Shown here piece after piece: positions 1-9,612 of a DNA stretch of 64,000 nt. How positions within the stretch are numbered: the stretch's first letter is position 1; each line of letters opens with the position of its first letter. Under the pieces are notes generated by a model, which was not told where the DNA came from, ran no database searches, and saw nothing but the letters and a program-made list of their open reading frames with translations. The stretch lies in the NCBI GenBank assembly GCA_963975425.1, contig CAXBGS010000004.1, forward strand, positions 186,001-250,000, written 5' to 3'. Made by a program: the position numbers and the translations under genes. This DNA is from CAXBGS01 sp963975425. GTDB taxonomy: Bacteria > Planctomycetota > Planctomycetia > Pirellulales > Pirellulaceae.

Positions 1-1163
1 GCCGGGAAATTCTTGATCAAGTTGGCGTCGTCGCCGATTTTGCGTGCCGTCTGGCGAAAGACCCGGTAGACCTTGGCGATGCCGTCGGAACCACCGATAA
101 AGATTTCGTCACGATCGGGGTGACGGGCCAGACTGTTCAAGCCGCCCGAAAGCGCGCCGGGGGTGATCGAGGTGATGTTATCAATGAATCGCTCCGTTGC
201 CACTTCGGTCAACTTGCAAGTCATGTCGCGGGCGACCGAGATCAGATGCGTTCCGTCGGGCGTAAAGATGGTGTCGCGAACCCAATCGTCATGGGCACCC
301 TGGAACAAAACCTGCTCGCCTGATTTGGCATCGATCCCCCGCACAACATTGTCGGACGCCCCGAACGCGATCTTCGATCCGTCCGGCGACCACGAAAGTC
401 CCGCGAGCGTGTCGTAGGTTACGGTCTTGGACAGAATTAATTTGCCGGTCTTGCCGTTCCAGACTTGAATCTCGCCGCTGACACCCGGCGTACCACCGGC
501 CGCGGCGATTCGTTTGCCGTCGGGCGAGAAACGAACCGAATTGATGCGCGGGCTCATGCCGACCAACCGGTTCATCACCTTGCCGTTGGACAAATCCATC
601 ACGATCAATTCATGGAAACCTGCAACGACAACTCGCGTCTTTCCGGTGCTTGAATCGGTGTTGACGTCGACCGATGGTAAAGCCGCAGGCCCGGTGTATC
701 TTGGCAGGTTCTGGTTGTCGTAGCGCGGCCCGGGATCCGCTGGCGAGTCGTCGATTGCACCTTGCGCAATCCACCGTGCGATCAATTCCACTTCCACTTC
801 GTTCAGCGGTTTGGCGGGCGCCTTGGGCATCTCTGCCTTACCATCATCGCTGGTGATCTGCTGAATCAGATAACTTTCTGCGGGTTTACCGGGAACGATC
901 GCAGGCTCACCTGTTTCGCCGCCGGCTAACATCGAAGCGAAATCGGTCATCCGATAATCGCCCAACTGTTTGGCGCCTTGATGACACCCATAGCACTGAC
1001 GTCGAAAGATCGGTTCGATCTCGGTGTGAAAGCTGACCTGCTTTTCAACCGATCCGGATTTCGATTCGTCGCTCGCGGATAGCGAATTGAATGTGAACAG
1101 TGGTGCGAATGCGAATCCAATGCTCACAATCACGGCGCAGTTTTGAACCAATCTGTTTGTCAC
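1..1163 (-). CDS. Exported cytochrome c / WD40-repeat protein (C-terminus cut by window edge)
   Basis: The minus strand reads open from a GTG at 1163 to the window edge, so about 387 residues are seen and the C-terminus is missing. An AGGAG lies about 9 bases before the GTG. The first 30 residues form a signal peptide. A single CYGCH haem-binding motif follows at about residues 57-61 and continues as a planctomycete-type cytochrome c module. From about residue 180 there are WD40-like blades with repeated 'FSPDGK'-type turns (for example VRFSPDGKRIAAAG and LSWSPDGSKIAFG). In this phylum such c-type cytochrome plus propeller proteins are common and exported; the electron partner and substrate cannot be told from sequence. 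No neighbour on the left is visible. The domain call is firm, the physiological role unknown. Confidence 0.85.
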   Translation of the reverse strand, partial: MTNRLVQNCAVIVSIGFAFAPLFTFNSLSASDESKSGSVEKQVSFHTEIEPIFRRQCYGCHQGAKQLGDYRMTDFASMLAGGETGEPAIVPGKPAESYLIQQITSDDGKAEMPKAPAKPLNEVEVELIARWIAQGAIDDSPADPGPRYDNQNLPRYTGPAALPSVDVNTDSSTGKTRVVVAGFHELIVMDLSNGKVMNRLVGMSPRINSVRFSPDGKRIAAAGGTPGVSGEIQVWNGKTGKLILSKTVTYDTLAGLSWSPDGSKIAFGASDNVVRGIDAKSGEQVLFQGAHDDWVRDTIFTPDGTHLISVARDMTCKLTEVATERFIDNITSITPGALSGGLNSLARHPDRDEIFIGGSDGIAKVYRVFRQTARKIGDDANLIKNFP

Positions 1164-1209
1164 AGAAAGTCGCTCCTGGAAACGATGGCTTATCGAACTC
1201 AGCGCACGA

Positions 1210-1226
1210 TCAGGCGAGTCGCCTGA
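1210..1226. promoter_or_regulatory. Palindrome TCAGGCGA-g-TCGCCTGA, possible operator
   Basis: Two perfect 8-base arms surround one central base, 47 bases upstream of the cytochrome/WD40 gene start. The size fits an operator for a dimeric regulator or a short hairpin. No regulator gene is adjacent, so function is inferred from position only. Confidence 0.3.
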
Positions 1227-1588
1227 CCGCGAGTTCCCCGTGACATCGGATCGAGTCCGCATGAGTGCGGAATCGAAACCAACATCGCATTTATCAATGG
1301 CTAAGATCGATGAAGGAAACGGAGGTCTGACAACGCCAATCCAGCATCAGCGGAAAACTGACGGCAGGTAGCCTTAGAGAAGGCAGGCGGGTGGTGTTAA
1401 GTGAGGCACAACCGCGGAAGCCCGGGGTCAGTGTAGCATTCAGCACCAATAGCAAGCTTAGTGGCGAAAAGCCGATTCGTCAACAGAAATGGCGTCCCCA
1501 CAGGCGTCCGGCGCCCCCAATCAAGCACGATTTCCCGCTTTGATTGGCCGAGAACGATGGAAGAACGAAGGCGCAGGACAAAGGCCCT

Positions 1589-1624
1589 GTTTTCACCAAA
1601 CCGTTAGTTTTCACCAAACCGCTA
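1589..1624. repeat. 18-bp tandem repeat, 2 copies
   Basis: The unit gttttcaccaaaccgtta is followed directly by a second copy that differs at one base (gctag in place of gttag at the end). It lies in the long intergenic region upstream of the prepilin peptidase gene. Confidence 0.8.
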
Positions 1625-1846
1625 GGACAGTGGCTCTTCTCTCGGTTTGTCCCAAAACACAAAGCAATCGCATTGCGCAGGTCGTGACCGCGAAATCGCT
1701 TGTTGCTCGTAACGGGGCTGTGACGGGGGCGGAGCATTTCGTTAGGATTCCAGCCTGCCACTGGTGCGAACGCCTCGACGAAAAGACCCACGCACCCACT
1801 GGCCTTACCTTTTCTGGCGACTTGCTCGGTAATAGATAGAGATTCT

Positions 1847-3115
1847 GTGATAACGCTTTGGATTGCCCTTCCGATGGCCGTACGAGTGATTTTGCTCGGG
1901 GTCTTGGGGCTGATCGGTGGTGCCGTTGCGAATCACGTCATCTATCGTTGGTGCTACTTTCCGCGACCGATTTCACCCTGGGCCACGCCGGACGGGAAAG
2001 CACCGCCACGCAGGGCGTCGGATCGCATTCCGGTCGTTGGATGGTTTGGACTGGCCCGCGAGTCGTCGATCCATGGCCGCGGCTTTTGGCTTCGCCCGAT
2101 CCTGATCGAGATTGGTTTAGCGGTCGCGTTGCCGGCACTGTATTGGTTCGAAACGCAAACGGGCGGTTTGATGCCACTGGCGTTTCGTGGCGCGTTCATC
2201 CCAACGTTCGAGCCTTGGGGGACGCGAATCTTCTTCGGTCATGCGATATTGCTTCTGCTGATGACCGCCGCGACGTTTATTGATTTCGATGAACAAACCA
2301 TCCCCGATGCGATCACAATTCCCGGCACGATCCTCGCATTGGCGTTGGCGTCGGTTTCGACAATGGGATTCATGCCAGCCGATATCGTGATGCCCAACGG
2401 CGCCGCCGGGCTAACGCCGACGACGTTTGATCTGCCTTGGTTGAAACCGATCGCGCAATGGACCACATCAAAAGGCTTGGTCGCGGGCGGTCTGATCTGG
2501 ACGGCTTGGTGTTTCGCGCTAGCCGATCGCCGATTGATTCTGCGCAAAGGATTAGCAAAAGCGGTCGAGTTTTTCTTGGCCGGTCTGTTTCGCTATCCGA
2601 CGTGGAAACTGTTGGTTGCCATTTGGTGTACCGGACTGGGTTTGATCTCGGTGGTTTGGTGGTGGGGCGGCACGCACTGGCAAGGTTTGTTCAGCGGTTT
2701 GGTGGGACTGGCCGTCGGCGGCGGAATTGTCTGGGCGATTCGCATTGTGGCATCCGGCGCGATGCGCGTTGAAGCCATGGGTTTCGGCGATGTCACGCTG
2801 ATGGCCATGATCGGCGCGTTTATCGGCTGGCAGGGTGCGGTGGCGGCGTTTTTCCTGTCACCATTTGCAGCCATTGCGATCATCGTCGTCCAGTACATTG
2901 TCACGCGAAATCCACGCGTTCCCTTTGGCCCGTACCTTTGTGCCGGAACGGTTTTGACAATCCTGTACTGGGACCGCGTTTACAACGAAGCGATCGCGCC
3001 GAACTTTGCGGTTCTGGGCAATTTCGTGCTATGGATGTGCTTGGCTCTGCTGGGCTTGATGGGCGGTCTGTTGTTTGTATGGCGATTGATCAAAGAAGCC
3101 ATTTTTACCGACTAG
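1847..3115 (+). CDS. Prepilin peptidase-like aspartic protease (A24 family), zinc cysteines absent
   Basis: This is a polytopic membrane protein of 422 residues starting at GTG. The two catalytic aspartates of the A24 family are visible: D146 in FIDFDEQTIPD and D315 in GFGD. Members of the family cleave, and often methylate, type IV pilin-like leader peptides at the cytoplasmic face of the inner membrane. The N-terminal cytoplasmic loop keeps the family's IPV.GW pattern (RIPVVGWFGLARES) but lacks the CXXC pairs that bind zinc in classical PilD/GspO. At 422 residues it is longer than typical enzymes (about 250-290), with an inserted stretch at about residues 165-275 that adds helices. A membrane protein of unknown role follows 70 bases downstream. 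The family call is strong; the substrate is unknown. Confidence 0.85.
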   Translation: MITLWIALPMAVRVILLGVLGLIGGAVANHVIYRWCYFPRPISPWATPDGKAPPRRASDRIPVVGWFGLARESSIHGRGFWLRPILIEIGLAVALPALYWFETQTGGLMPLAFRGAFIPTFEPWGTRIFFGHAILLLLMTAATFIDFDEQTIPDAITIPGTILALALASVSTMGFMPADIVMPNGAAGLTPTTFDLPWLKPIAQWTTSKGLVAGGLIWTAWCFALADRRLILRKGLAKAVEFFLAGLFRYPTWKLLVAIWCTGLGLISVVWWWGGTHWQGLFSGLVGLAVGGGIVWAIRIVASGAMRVEAMGFGDVTLMAMIGAFIGWQGAVAAFFLSPFAAIAIIVVQYIVTRNPRVPFGPYLCAGTVLTILYWDRVYNEAIAPNFAVLGNFVLWMCLALLGLMGGLLFVWRLIKEAIFTD

Positions 3116-3185
3116 CGGAACCGATCCGATCAGTGCGAGGGGCAACCCTTTTGACAGTCCGGCCGATGACTGCGATAACGGCGTC

Positions 3186-3950
3186 ATGAACGCGCACGAA
3201 AGCCAGCCCAGTCACAGGGGAGCGCCGCGAAAGCAACGTCGCGGACGCTATCGCCGCGCCGTCATCGTCTCTATCGCGCTGCATGCCATCGGCGCATTGG
3301 TGCTGTTGTCTTGGTATCTGCCAAATCGTGAACCATCCTCGCCGGATTCCACGGCACTCAAGGCGGCGCAGCCTTCGCCCCAAGGGCAAGGCGATGCCGA
3401 TCTGCCGAGTCCGCCAACACCACCTCCAGCACCTGAGATCCCTGCCGATCAAATCGAAGCTTCGATCGAATCACAGATATCTCAAATCGAAAACCTGCCC
3501 GATGAACGCAAGCTTTCTGAGTTGGAAAAAAACCTCAAACGACTCGACAAGGTGGCAAGTCCGGAATCGGTTCAAGAGGTAACGACCACGATCGCCAGCA
3601 CGCTGGGGTTAGATGACCAAACCTATCAACCCAAAGAGTCTGTCGGGGAAGGGGCGTTCGATCCGTCCACCGCTCAGATCCAAGATGTGGTGCGCACCGA
3701 ATCCGAAAACGGTCAGTGGACTTACGAATCTGTTTTGGTCGACGCCGAGGGGCGAACCGCAAAGGTTCCGATGAGCAGCGAAGACGGACAAACCATGTAC
3801 GAAACGTTTCAGCAAATGAAGAAGTTTCCGATGGCCGAAGGAATCTATCGCAGTATCGTGATGCCGTTGATTCAAAAAACCATCGATGCGGCCGATGCCG
3901 CCAAGCAAGCGGCGTTGGCTGCCGAACGAGCCGCTAACGAAAATCAGTAA
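3186..3950 (+). CDS. Membrane-anchored protein of unknown function with TonB-like N-terminus
   Basis: The protein has 254 residues. A basic N-terminus (residues 1-24) precedes one membrane helix (about 25-45) containing the ALHA pattern often seen in the TonB/TolA anchor. A proline-rich stretch follows (about 55-90, with PPTPPPAPEIP), then a mostly helical, charged region (about 95-140) and a C-terminal domain ending in an alanine-rich helix. No TonB C-terminal YP...G.v pattern is present, so it is not a standard TonB. It lies 70 bases after the prepilin peptidase gene, perhaps in the same transcript. The topology is supported; I do not recognise the family. Confidence 0.75.
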   Translation: MNAHESQPSHRGAPRKQRRGRYRRAVIVSIALHAIGALVLLSWYLPNREPSSPDSTALKAAQPSPQGQGDADLPSPPTPPPAPEIPADQIEASIESQISQIENLPDERKLSELEKNLKRLDKVASPESVQEVTTTIASTLGLDDQTYQPKESVGEGAFDPSTAQIQDVVRTESENGQWTYESVLVDAEGRTAKVPMSSEDGQTMYETFQQMKKFPMAEGIYRSIVMPLIQKTIDAADAAKQAALAAERAANENQ

Positions 3951-4100
3951 GCCACAAACGGACCCGTCAAACCCGGTCGCCCCCCCTCGTCGTGAACCCT
4001 AACCGCAACCCCGGTCGTAAATACGGTCCGCGGGCAAGTCACACAGCGTGACATCGTCCCGCTACGCCACCGTCAAGTGCCAACGCAATCTTCAAATGCG

Positions 4101-6458
4101 TTAACCGGTTTCTCGTGCGAATCCGCGTCGGTTACCGACAAACAGAATTCCAACCGAACCAATCAACGTCAGCATTGTGATCCATCGACCATACCGCAGC
4201 GAGTCGGGCTGAAACAAGAACTGTATTTCCTTTGCACCTGGGTCGATCCACACGCCACGGAACAAACCTTCCACGGGAACGATCGGTTTTGGTTGGCCAT
4301 CGACGTTGCATTTCCAGCCCGGGAAACATGCATCGGCTAACACCAGAAGACTTGGCGTCGAGACGTCAACTTGCACATCGATGCGGTTCGGCTGATATGT
4401 GCGCAGCTTCGCCGGACGCACCTCGGATCGCTCGGCTTGCAACAAACGGTCCAGGTGGATCGGAGCATCGGAACCGTGATCGACCCACCTCTGATCGATC
4501 GTCCATGCTTTCGGAAACGCACCGTGATTTTTGAAAACACGGTACGCCGGTAGCGTCTCAATGCCACCATCGATCAGGCTATATGCGGTCGGGGCTGATT
4601 CGGCGACGGGTGTGGCACGCCACTGACTTGCAAGTTCGGCATCATGTGGGGCGATCATATAGCGCACACCCAGCAGATCGATTCGCATTTGATCGGCGAT
4701 TGGAAAGTCGCCAATCAGAGGGAATGTCCAGGCATCCTCGAGTGGCCGCAATTGCGTATCATCACCGCCAATACGTTTTAAGTATCTGCGGTACGACGCC
4801 AAGTCAAAACTGTTGTATCCGCGGACCGGTTCCAGTTGATGCAGCAGCGCGAGCGGCACGCCCGTCCCTAGTGGCGTCGCGGTGCGGTGCGGGCTTGCTT
4901 CACGTTCCAGAATGCGATCGCCCGGCTGCACAACGCTTTTTAATCCATCCACGATGGACCCGGTGTGATAGATTTCATCGAACGATCGAACATCGATCGA
5001 TGGAACAGCCAGCATCACCGCGTCGACAATCAACAATGTGGTCCAGGCATGCATGCGGGTCGAGATCGTCAAGGATTGACTCGCCCTGATTAGCCAAAAC
5101 ATCGCCGGAATGGTGATCAACAGCGTCAGCCAGTAAACATGTGCCAATAGTGTTTCGCCTTGCAACCAACCGCGAATCGCCGACCCACCACACAGCGTCG
5201 CAACGATCAGTACGACTCTCGTCGCGATACCACGCAAACGTTTCGGCTCGTCGCTCCATGTTGCCAGCGTCTCGACGCCGGCACCGGCCAACCAAGCCAT
5301 TGGCAGACTAGCGACCAAGATCATGCGCGTCGCTTGTCGAAACAGACGAAAGCCCGGCATCCATTGAAACAGAATCGCCATCCCCATCGCGTATGCAATC
5401 AAGATACCGCACAGCCAAACATGCCGCCGGATCCAGGGTTCGCTACGCCGCGAGATCATTGCCACCACGGCCAAAAACACGGTCACCAATGCGAACCCGC
5501 CGCGGTCTTCCCAACGCCCGCTAGGCCGAATCGCCATGATTGCCGGGCCGACAAAGTTTCGCTGAACGCGCTGTCCGCCAGGCAGAATATCCGCCGGTGA
5601 AACGCCGCTTGCACGGGACGTCTGCGGCGCGGCTTCCAGGGCCGGCATCAACTGAATCGCACCCAGGCCGATGGCGATCAATGCGCACCAGATGCCGCAC
5701 GCGATGCCCAGGTTCAATCGTTTGCCCAATGACTTCGCCCGCTGCAGCGAGGCAATCGTGGGCTCTTTCTTTTCGTGGCCGACCAAGGTCCAGACCAACA
5801 CACTCAGTGCGATGGTCAAACCACTGTAAAATGTGACTTGCGGGTGTGTCCCCAAAATCATCATGCCAAAGAACAAACCCGCCGCCGTCGCCCAGCGAAT
5901 TCTGCCACGGATATTTGGTGATTCGATAGCGGTATGCACGCAGACCAGCACCCAAGGCAGCCACGCGAGTGGGGCCATGATTGAATGGCCGCCATCGATC
6001 ATGTGCATCATCCATTTGCCAGCGAACATCCATCCGCCGGCTGCTGCCAGTGATCCGTGCCATCCCAGTGACGTGTGTCGCGCGTAGATGAACATGCCGC
6101 ATCCGGCAATGATCACATGCAACACGACTAGCCAGCTGACCGCCGCGCCGATCCAAGTTGGTTCCAACAAGTACAGCGGCCAGTGCAGCGGATAGAAAGC
6201 CGCCAGTTGGACGTCGTGAATAAAGGGCAGCCCCGCGAAGCTGGATGGGCACCAGTTCGGGATCTCACCGGTCTGCTGGAACGAATGCACGAGAAAATGC
6301 TTCATCGGAACATGCATCGCCAGCATGTCGGAGTGATCGGAGTACAAGATTTTTCCGGGCGCGCAGACCAACGGCCAGAACGCTAGCAGTGCCAGTGCAA
6401 AGATAATGAACCATGCACTGACCATGGATCGACGATTTGATTCCGCTGGCGTTTGCAT
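4101..6458 (-). CDS. Polytopic membrane protein, YfhO-like (GT-C glycosyltransferase superfamily)
   Basis: About 785 residues with many hydrophobic segments in the first 500 and a soluble C-terminal domain (about 530-740) before a last membrane helix. The N-terminal loop after the first helix has the acidic pattern YSDHSDMLAMHVP and the motif PNWCPSSFAGLPF, as in YfhO-type membrane proteins of the GT-C class, which are thought to transfer sugars from lipid carriers to envelope polymers. I chose the ATG at 6458 rather than the longer frame starting at 6509 because it shares one base with the stop of the upstream gene (TGATG), the usual sign of translational coupling. The partner is the gene just upstream. 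Substrate and acceptor are unknown. Confidence 0.75.
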   Translation of the reverse strand: MQTPAESNRRSMVSAWFIIFALALLAFWPLVCAPGKILYSDHSDMLAMHVPMKHFLVHSFQQTGEIPNWCPSSFAGLPFIHDVQLAAFYPLHWPLYLLEPTWIGAAVSWLVVLHVIIAGCGMFIYARHTSLGWHGSLAAAGGWMFAGKWMMHMIDGGHSIMAPLAWLPWVLVCVHTAIESPNIRGRIRWATAAGLFFGMMILGTHPQVTFYSGLTIALSVLVWTLVGHEKKEPTIASLQRAKSLGKRLNLGIACGIWCALIAIGLGAIQLMPALEAAPQTSRASGVSPADILPGGQRVQRNFVGPAIMAIRPSGRWEDRGGFALVTVFLAVVAMISRRSEPWIRRHVWLCGILIAYAMGMAILFQWMPGFRLFRQATRMILVASLPMAWLAGAGVETLATWSDEPKRLRGIATRVVLIVATLCGGSAIRGWLQGETLLAHVYWLTLLITIPAMFWLIRASQSLTISTRMHAWTTLLIVDAVMLAVPSIDVRSFDEIYHTGSIVDGLKSVVQPGDRILEREASPHRTATPLGTGVPLALLHQLEPVRGYNSFDLASYRRYLKRIGGDDTQLRPLEDAWTFPLIGDFPIADQMRIDLLGVRYMIAPHDAELASQWRATPVAESAPTAYSLIDGGIETLPAYRVFKNHGAFPKAWTIDQRWVDHGSDAPIHLDRLLQAERSEVRPAKLRTYQPNRIDVQVDVSTPSLLVLADACFPGWKCNVDGQPKPIVPVEGLFRGVWIDPGAKEIQFLFQPDSLRYGRWITMLTLIGSVGILFVGNRRGFARETG

Positions 6459-8092
6459 CAGTCTCGATGGAACACCTTTCCGACGTCGTCTGAGTAAACC
6501 GGTCTCCACCGGTCACTGGACGAGAGTCGCTGAATCAGGCGAACTTGATTCGCACGACAGATAACGATGTCAACGTTGTACTGAGCCAACAGCCCATCGG
6601 TCTGCTCGCTGCCTAAGGTGATCGCTTCGTACGCCGACCAAATCTTTGCCGGGAAAAAATCAACTCGCGTGTCCAAGAACGTTTTCAGTTTTCCGGCCGA
6701 ATGCCATGTCAAATAAGGCCCCCAAGACAATGGCGCGTATGTATTAACGTGATCGACCGATGACGGCAGCGTTTTAACCGTGTCTTGGACCAAGTGATAA
6801 GGTTCGTCGTGCAAAATAACGACGCGTTTTTCGGGAGGCAAACAAGCATTTACGGATCGCGTCCACGGCGTCGAAACGATCATGAAAACGGTCACGCAGA
6901 CAACCACGGTTGTTGCCAAGATGCGGTCCAGGGTCGGATTCGCGACTGACGATGCGTTGTCACCACTTTGGCCGGCCCGCTTTCGACGGGCCCACGCAAC
7001 CGCATGACGCCATACCTGGTCGGCTGGTCGAGCACACATGACGGGAAAAATGATTGCCCACCACATCACCATTCGCTGTGAAGAACAAGCGAGCAGGAAA
7101 AACGCCATCAGCAACAGCACCTCGTGCACCTCGCTGCGCCGACGGGACAGACTCAGGACCGCAACAAGCGCTACCACGCTGGCGAAAAACGCGGGTCCCG
7201 ATTCGGTCCCCAGGCTGGTCGGCAACCATTCGACCAAACCTCGCTCAACCGATCGGCTGCCGCAATTCAAGACATAGCTAATCGCGTCGGTGGGAACCGG
7301 GCGTACAAAGCAGGCGACCGCAGCAGCGCCTGTCGCTAAACCGAAACGCTGGACGCGAGCCAGATGATGCGTGCGTGTTAAAGGCTGGGAGCGCGACGCA
7401 TGCTGATCGGCGCGATTCATCCAGGCCTCCAGCAGCGCGGACGCCAGGTACACACCGGGGACCGCCACGCACAGCGGGTATGCACCATGCAAATTGGTCC
7501 ACAGAGCGCCGATCACAAAGCATCCCACGACAAGCGGCAACGTCCGCCGAGCCCGGTTCAAGATGAACAACTGCATCGAGAACAATACAACCGAAAAGTA
7601 CTGTGGCCGTATGCCCAGGTTGGTCGACATCACCGCCACGGTCACACAGCCGGCCAGTGCGGCCAGCGTCCAATTTTGACACCGTCGGCCGACCAGATAC
7701 ATGACCGTCAGCACACCCGCGGCGTAGCCGAGGCCCGCGATGAATTGGTTCAACGCGTATCCGCCGACCCGGTGGACTTGATACATCCAAATCTGGGCCA
7801 ACCAAGGTTGGTTATTGACCGGTTGACCGTCGATGGTGTGCGAAAACGTGTCGTGATCGATCAGCCGACCGTGCTGGATCATCCAGCCACCGTTGTTGAT
7901 GTGCAGCCAATAATCCAGCGGATAGTCAGCTTTCGTCCACACAATCGTCAGCACCATCACAACCGGGATAGCCAACCAAAGTGAGGGACGACGTTGTTGT
8001 TCGAATTTCCCCATCGCCGCGCTCTGCGTCGTAGTTTTTGACATCGTTTCCAGCACATTCGCCGGCCACTGCGACTGAAATCTAGCTTTCAA
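6458..8092 (-). CDS. Polytopic membrane protein, GT-C-like, function unknown
   Basis: 544 residues with about ten hydrophobic segments. The loop after the first helix (KADYPLDYWLHINNGGWMI, with HDTFSHT further on) resembles the substrate loop of GT-C mannosyltransferase-like proteins. The C-terminal 100 residues are soluble. It is translationally coupled to the YfhO-like gene by a one-base overlap, so the two probably act together in envelope glycan assembly. The start near 8092 is not certain; a methionine at about residue 17 or 27 would also keep the first helix. It diverges from the GT2-GtrA gene across about 90 bases. Confidence 0.65.
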   Translation of the reverse strand: MKARFQSQWPANVLETMSKTTTQSAAMGKFEQQRRPSLWLAIPVVMVLTIVWTKADYPLDYWLHINNGGWMIQHGRLIDHDTFSHTIDGQPVNNQPWLAQIWMYQVHRVGGYALNQFIAGLGYAAGVLTVMYLVGRRCQNWTLAALAGCVTVAVMSTNLGIRPQYFSVVLFSMQLFILNRARRTLPLVVGCFVIGALWTNLHGAYPLCVAVPGVYLASALLEAWMNRADQHASRSQPLTRTHHLARVQRFGLATGAAAVACFVRPVPTDAISYVLNCGSRSVERGLVEWLPTSLGTESGPAFFASVVALVAVLSLSRRRSEVHEVLLLMAFFLLACSSQRMVMWWAIIFPVMCARPADQVWRHAVAWARRKRAGQSGDNASSVANPTLDRILATTVVVCVTVFMIVSTPWTRSVNACLPPEKRVVILHDEPYHLVQDTVKTLPSSVDHVNTYAPLSWGPYLTWHSAGKLKTFLDTRVDFFPAKIWSAYEAITLGSEQTDGLLAQYNVDIVICRANQVRLIQRLSSSDRWRPVYSDDVGKVFHRD

Positions 8093-8184
8093 TCGCGTCC
8101 ACGCGAGTCATTTGTCGCCAAGAACTCGCGGCACAAGTGCTGAGCTGTGTCCTGATTCTCGAAATACTTCCGCCCCGGCATCCC

Positions 8185-9396
8185 ATGATGGACACGACCG
8201 ACAACGCCGCAGCCAACTTCGATGGACTGCAGAACGTTGCGCCCGTGACGGTTTCGTCTCAGGCGAAAACATCCGCCCTCACAGAAACAGTTTCTGCGGA
8301 TGCCCGACGCGTGGGTGTCTCGGTGGTCGTGCCGACGTATCAAGAATCAGAAAACATCGAAGAATTGGTCGAACGCGTTTCGGCAACGTTCGCACACCTG
8401 GACGAATGGATTGAAATTATCATCGTTGATGATGCAAGTCGTGATGGAACCGATGAAAAGATTGCTCAGTTGCAATCGCGTGGCCGCAACGTTCGTATGA
8501 TCGAACGGATCGACGAGCGAGGATTAAGCTCGGCCGTCTTGCGGGGATTCGATGAAGCACAGGGCGAAATTCTGGTTTGTATGGATGCCGACTTGAGTCA
8601 TCCGCCGGAAACGTTGCCCACATTGATCGGCGCGCTGCGAGACCGTCAGGCCGAAATGGTCGTCGGCAGCCGGTACGTGCAAGGCGGCACGACCGATGAA
8701 ACATGGGGATTCTTTCGCCACCTGAACAGCCGCGTGGCCACCATGATGGCGAGGCCTTTCACCAAGATCAAAGATCCGATGGCTGGATTCTTTGCGGTGC
8801 CACGCGAGGTTTATCTGCGGACGCGTGACTGGGATCCGGTGGGTTACAAAATCGGCCTCGAAATCCTTGTCAAAACAAAATGCCGTCGTGTCGAAGAGGT
8901 CCCGATCCACTTTACCGATCGTCGACGCGGTGAGAGCAAATTGTCGCTGGTCGAACAACTGAACTATCTTCGCCACCTCGGCCGACTCGGACGATTCAAG
9001 TTTCAAGGGACTTACCAAGCCAGCCGCTTCGCATTGGTCGGTGCATCGGGCGCGATCGTCGACCTGACCTGTTTCGCTTTTCTGCTTTCCTGTGGATACG
9101 GAATTCCTGTTTCACGCGCCGTCGCGATCTCGACCGCGGTGGTCTGGAATTTCGCCGGAAACGATCAGTGGGTATTCCGCAAGAAAACGTATGGCGTCTT
9201 TGGACGGTTCCAAAAGTATTTGGTTTCGTGCAGTGTTGGCGCCGCCGCCAGCTACTTTGTCACGGTCTTTTTCAGCGAAATCTCGCCCCAGTTGGCTGCC
9301 CACCCGCTGCCGCTGGCCGCGGTGGGAATCGGCGTGGGGGCGATTGTGAACTTCTGGTTCGCGAAGCATTGGGTGTTCGTCGAGCCAAAAAGCTAG
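8185..9396 (+). CDS. Polyprenyl-phosphate glycosyltransferase (GT2) fused to GtrA-like membrane domain
   Basis: Residues about 40-270 form a GT2 domain of the dolichol-phosphate mannosyltransferase type: VVVPTYQESENI at the start, the nucleotide-binding IIIVDDASRDGT, and the DXD-like CMDADLSHPPE. Residues about 290-400 form a GtrA-like domain with four membrane helices (FALVGASGAIVDL, VWNFAGNDQWVF). Such fusions charge a polyprenyl phosphate with a sugar and help present it to the outside. I place the start at the ATG at 8185 or 8188; a GTG at 8137 gives a longer frame with no family-like sequence. It lies just upstream of kdsD, which fits a role in envelope polysaccharide. Confidence 0.88.
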   Translation: MMDTTDNAAANFDGLQNVAPVTVSSQAKTSALTETVSADARRVGVSVVVPTYQESENIEELVERVSATFAHLDEWIEIIIVDDASRDGTDEKIAQLQSRGRNVRMIERIDERGLSSAVLRGFDEAQGEILVCMDADLSHPPETLPTLIGALRDRQAEMVVGSRYVQGGTTDETWGFFRHLNSRVATMMARPFTKIKDPMAGFFAVPREVYLRTRDWDPVGYKIGLEILVKTKCRRVEEVPIHFTDRRRGESKLSLVEQLNYLRHLGRLGRFKFQGTYQASRFALVGASGAIVDLTCFAFLLSCGYGIPVSRAVAISTAVVWNFAGNDQWVFRKKTYGVFGRFQKYLVSCSVGAAASYFVTVFFSEISPQLAAHPLPLAAVGIGVGAIVNFWFAKHWVFVEPKS

Positions 9397-9612
9397 CAAC
9401 CGACCGCTGGCTCGGCCTATCTTACGCAAACGCCCAAGTAACAGCGTTGTGGCGAGCCAGTGATTCTGGCTAATATCCCCGACAGAGGTCGGCCTACCGG
9501 ATCCGCGCCAAAACGTTCCGGCCCGCAATTCGGTCGAACGGTCTCTGGTCGGCTTCGGTCAACGCATCCACAGATTCACCAACCACCGCGATCGACCAAG
9601 GAAGGTTTCGCC

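Larger units (their letters stand above)
1164..1846. other. Intergenic region with a palindrome and a short tandem repeat
   Basis: These 683 bases separate two divergent genes. I see no convincing gene: the open frames of up to 116 codons have no family-like sequence and overlap each other on both strands. The region contains a 17-base palindrome near the left gene start and an 18-bp tandem duplication (both listed separately). I see no tRNA-like or riboswitch-like fold by eye. Confidence 0.5.

Noticed and set aside
1489..1839. 116-codon open frame before the prepilin peptidase gene
   Set aside because: No family-like sequence, overlapped by open frames on both strands, and it includes the 18-bp tandem repeat; it reads like non-coding DNA.
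5521..6252. 243-codon minus-strand frame inside the YfhO-like gene
   Set aside because: Same strand but other frame than a coherent membrane protein; the translation is charged and lacks any pattern.
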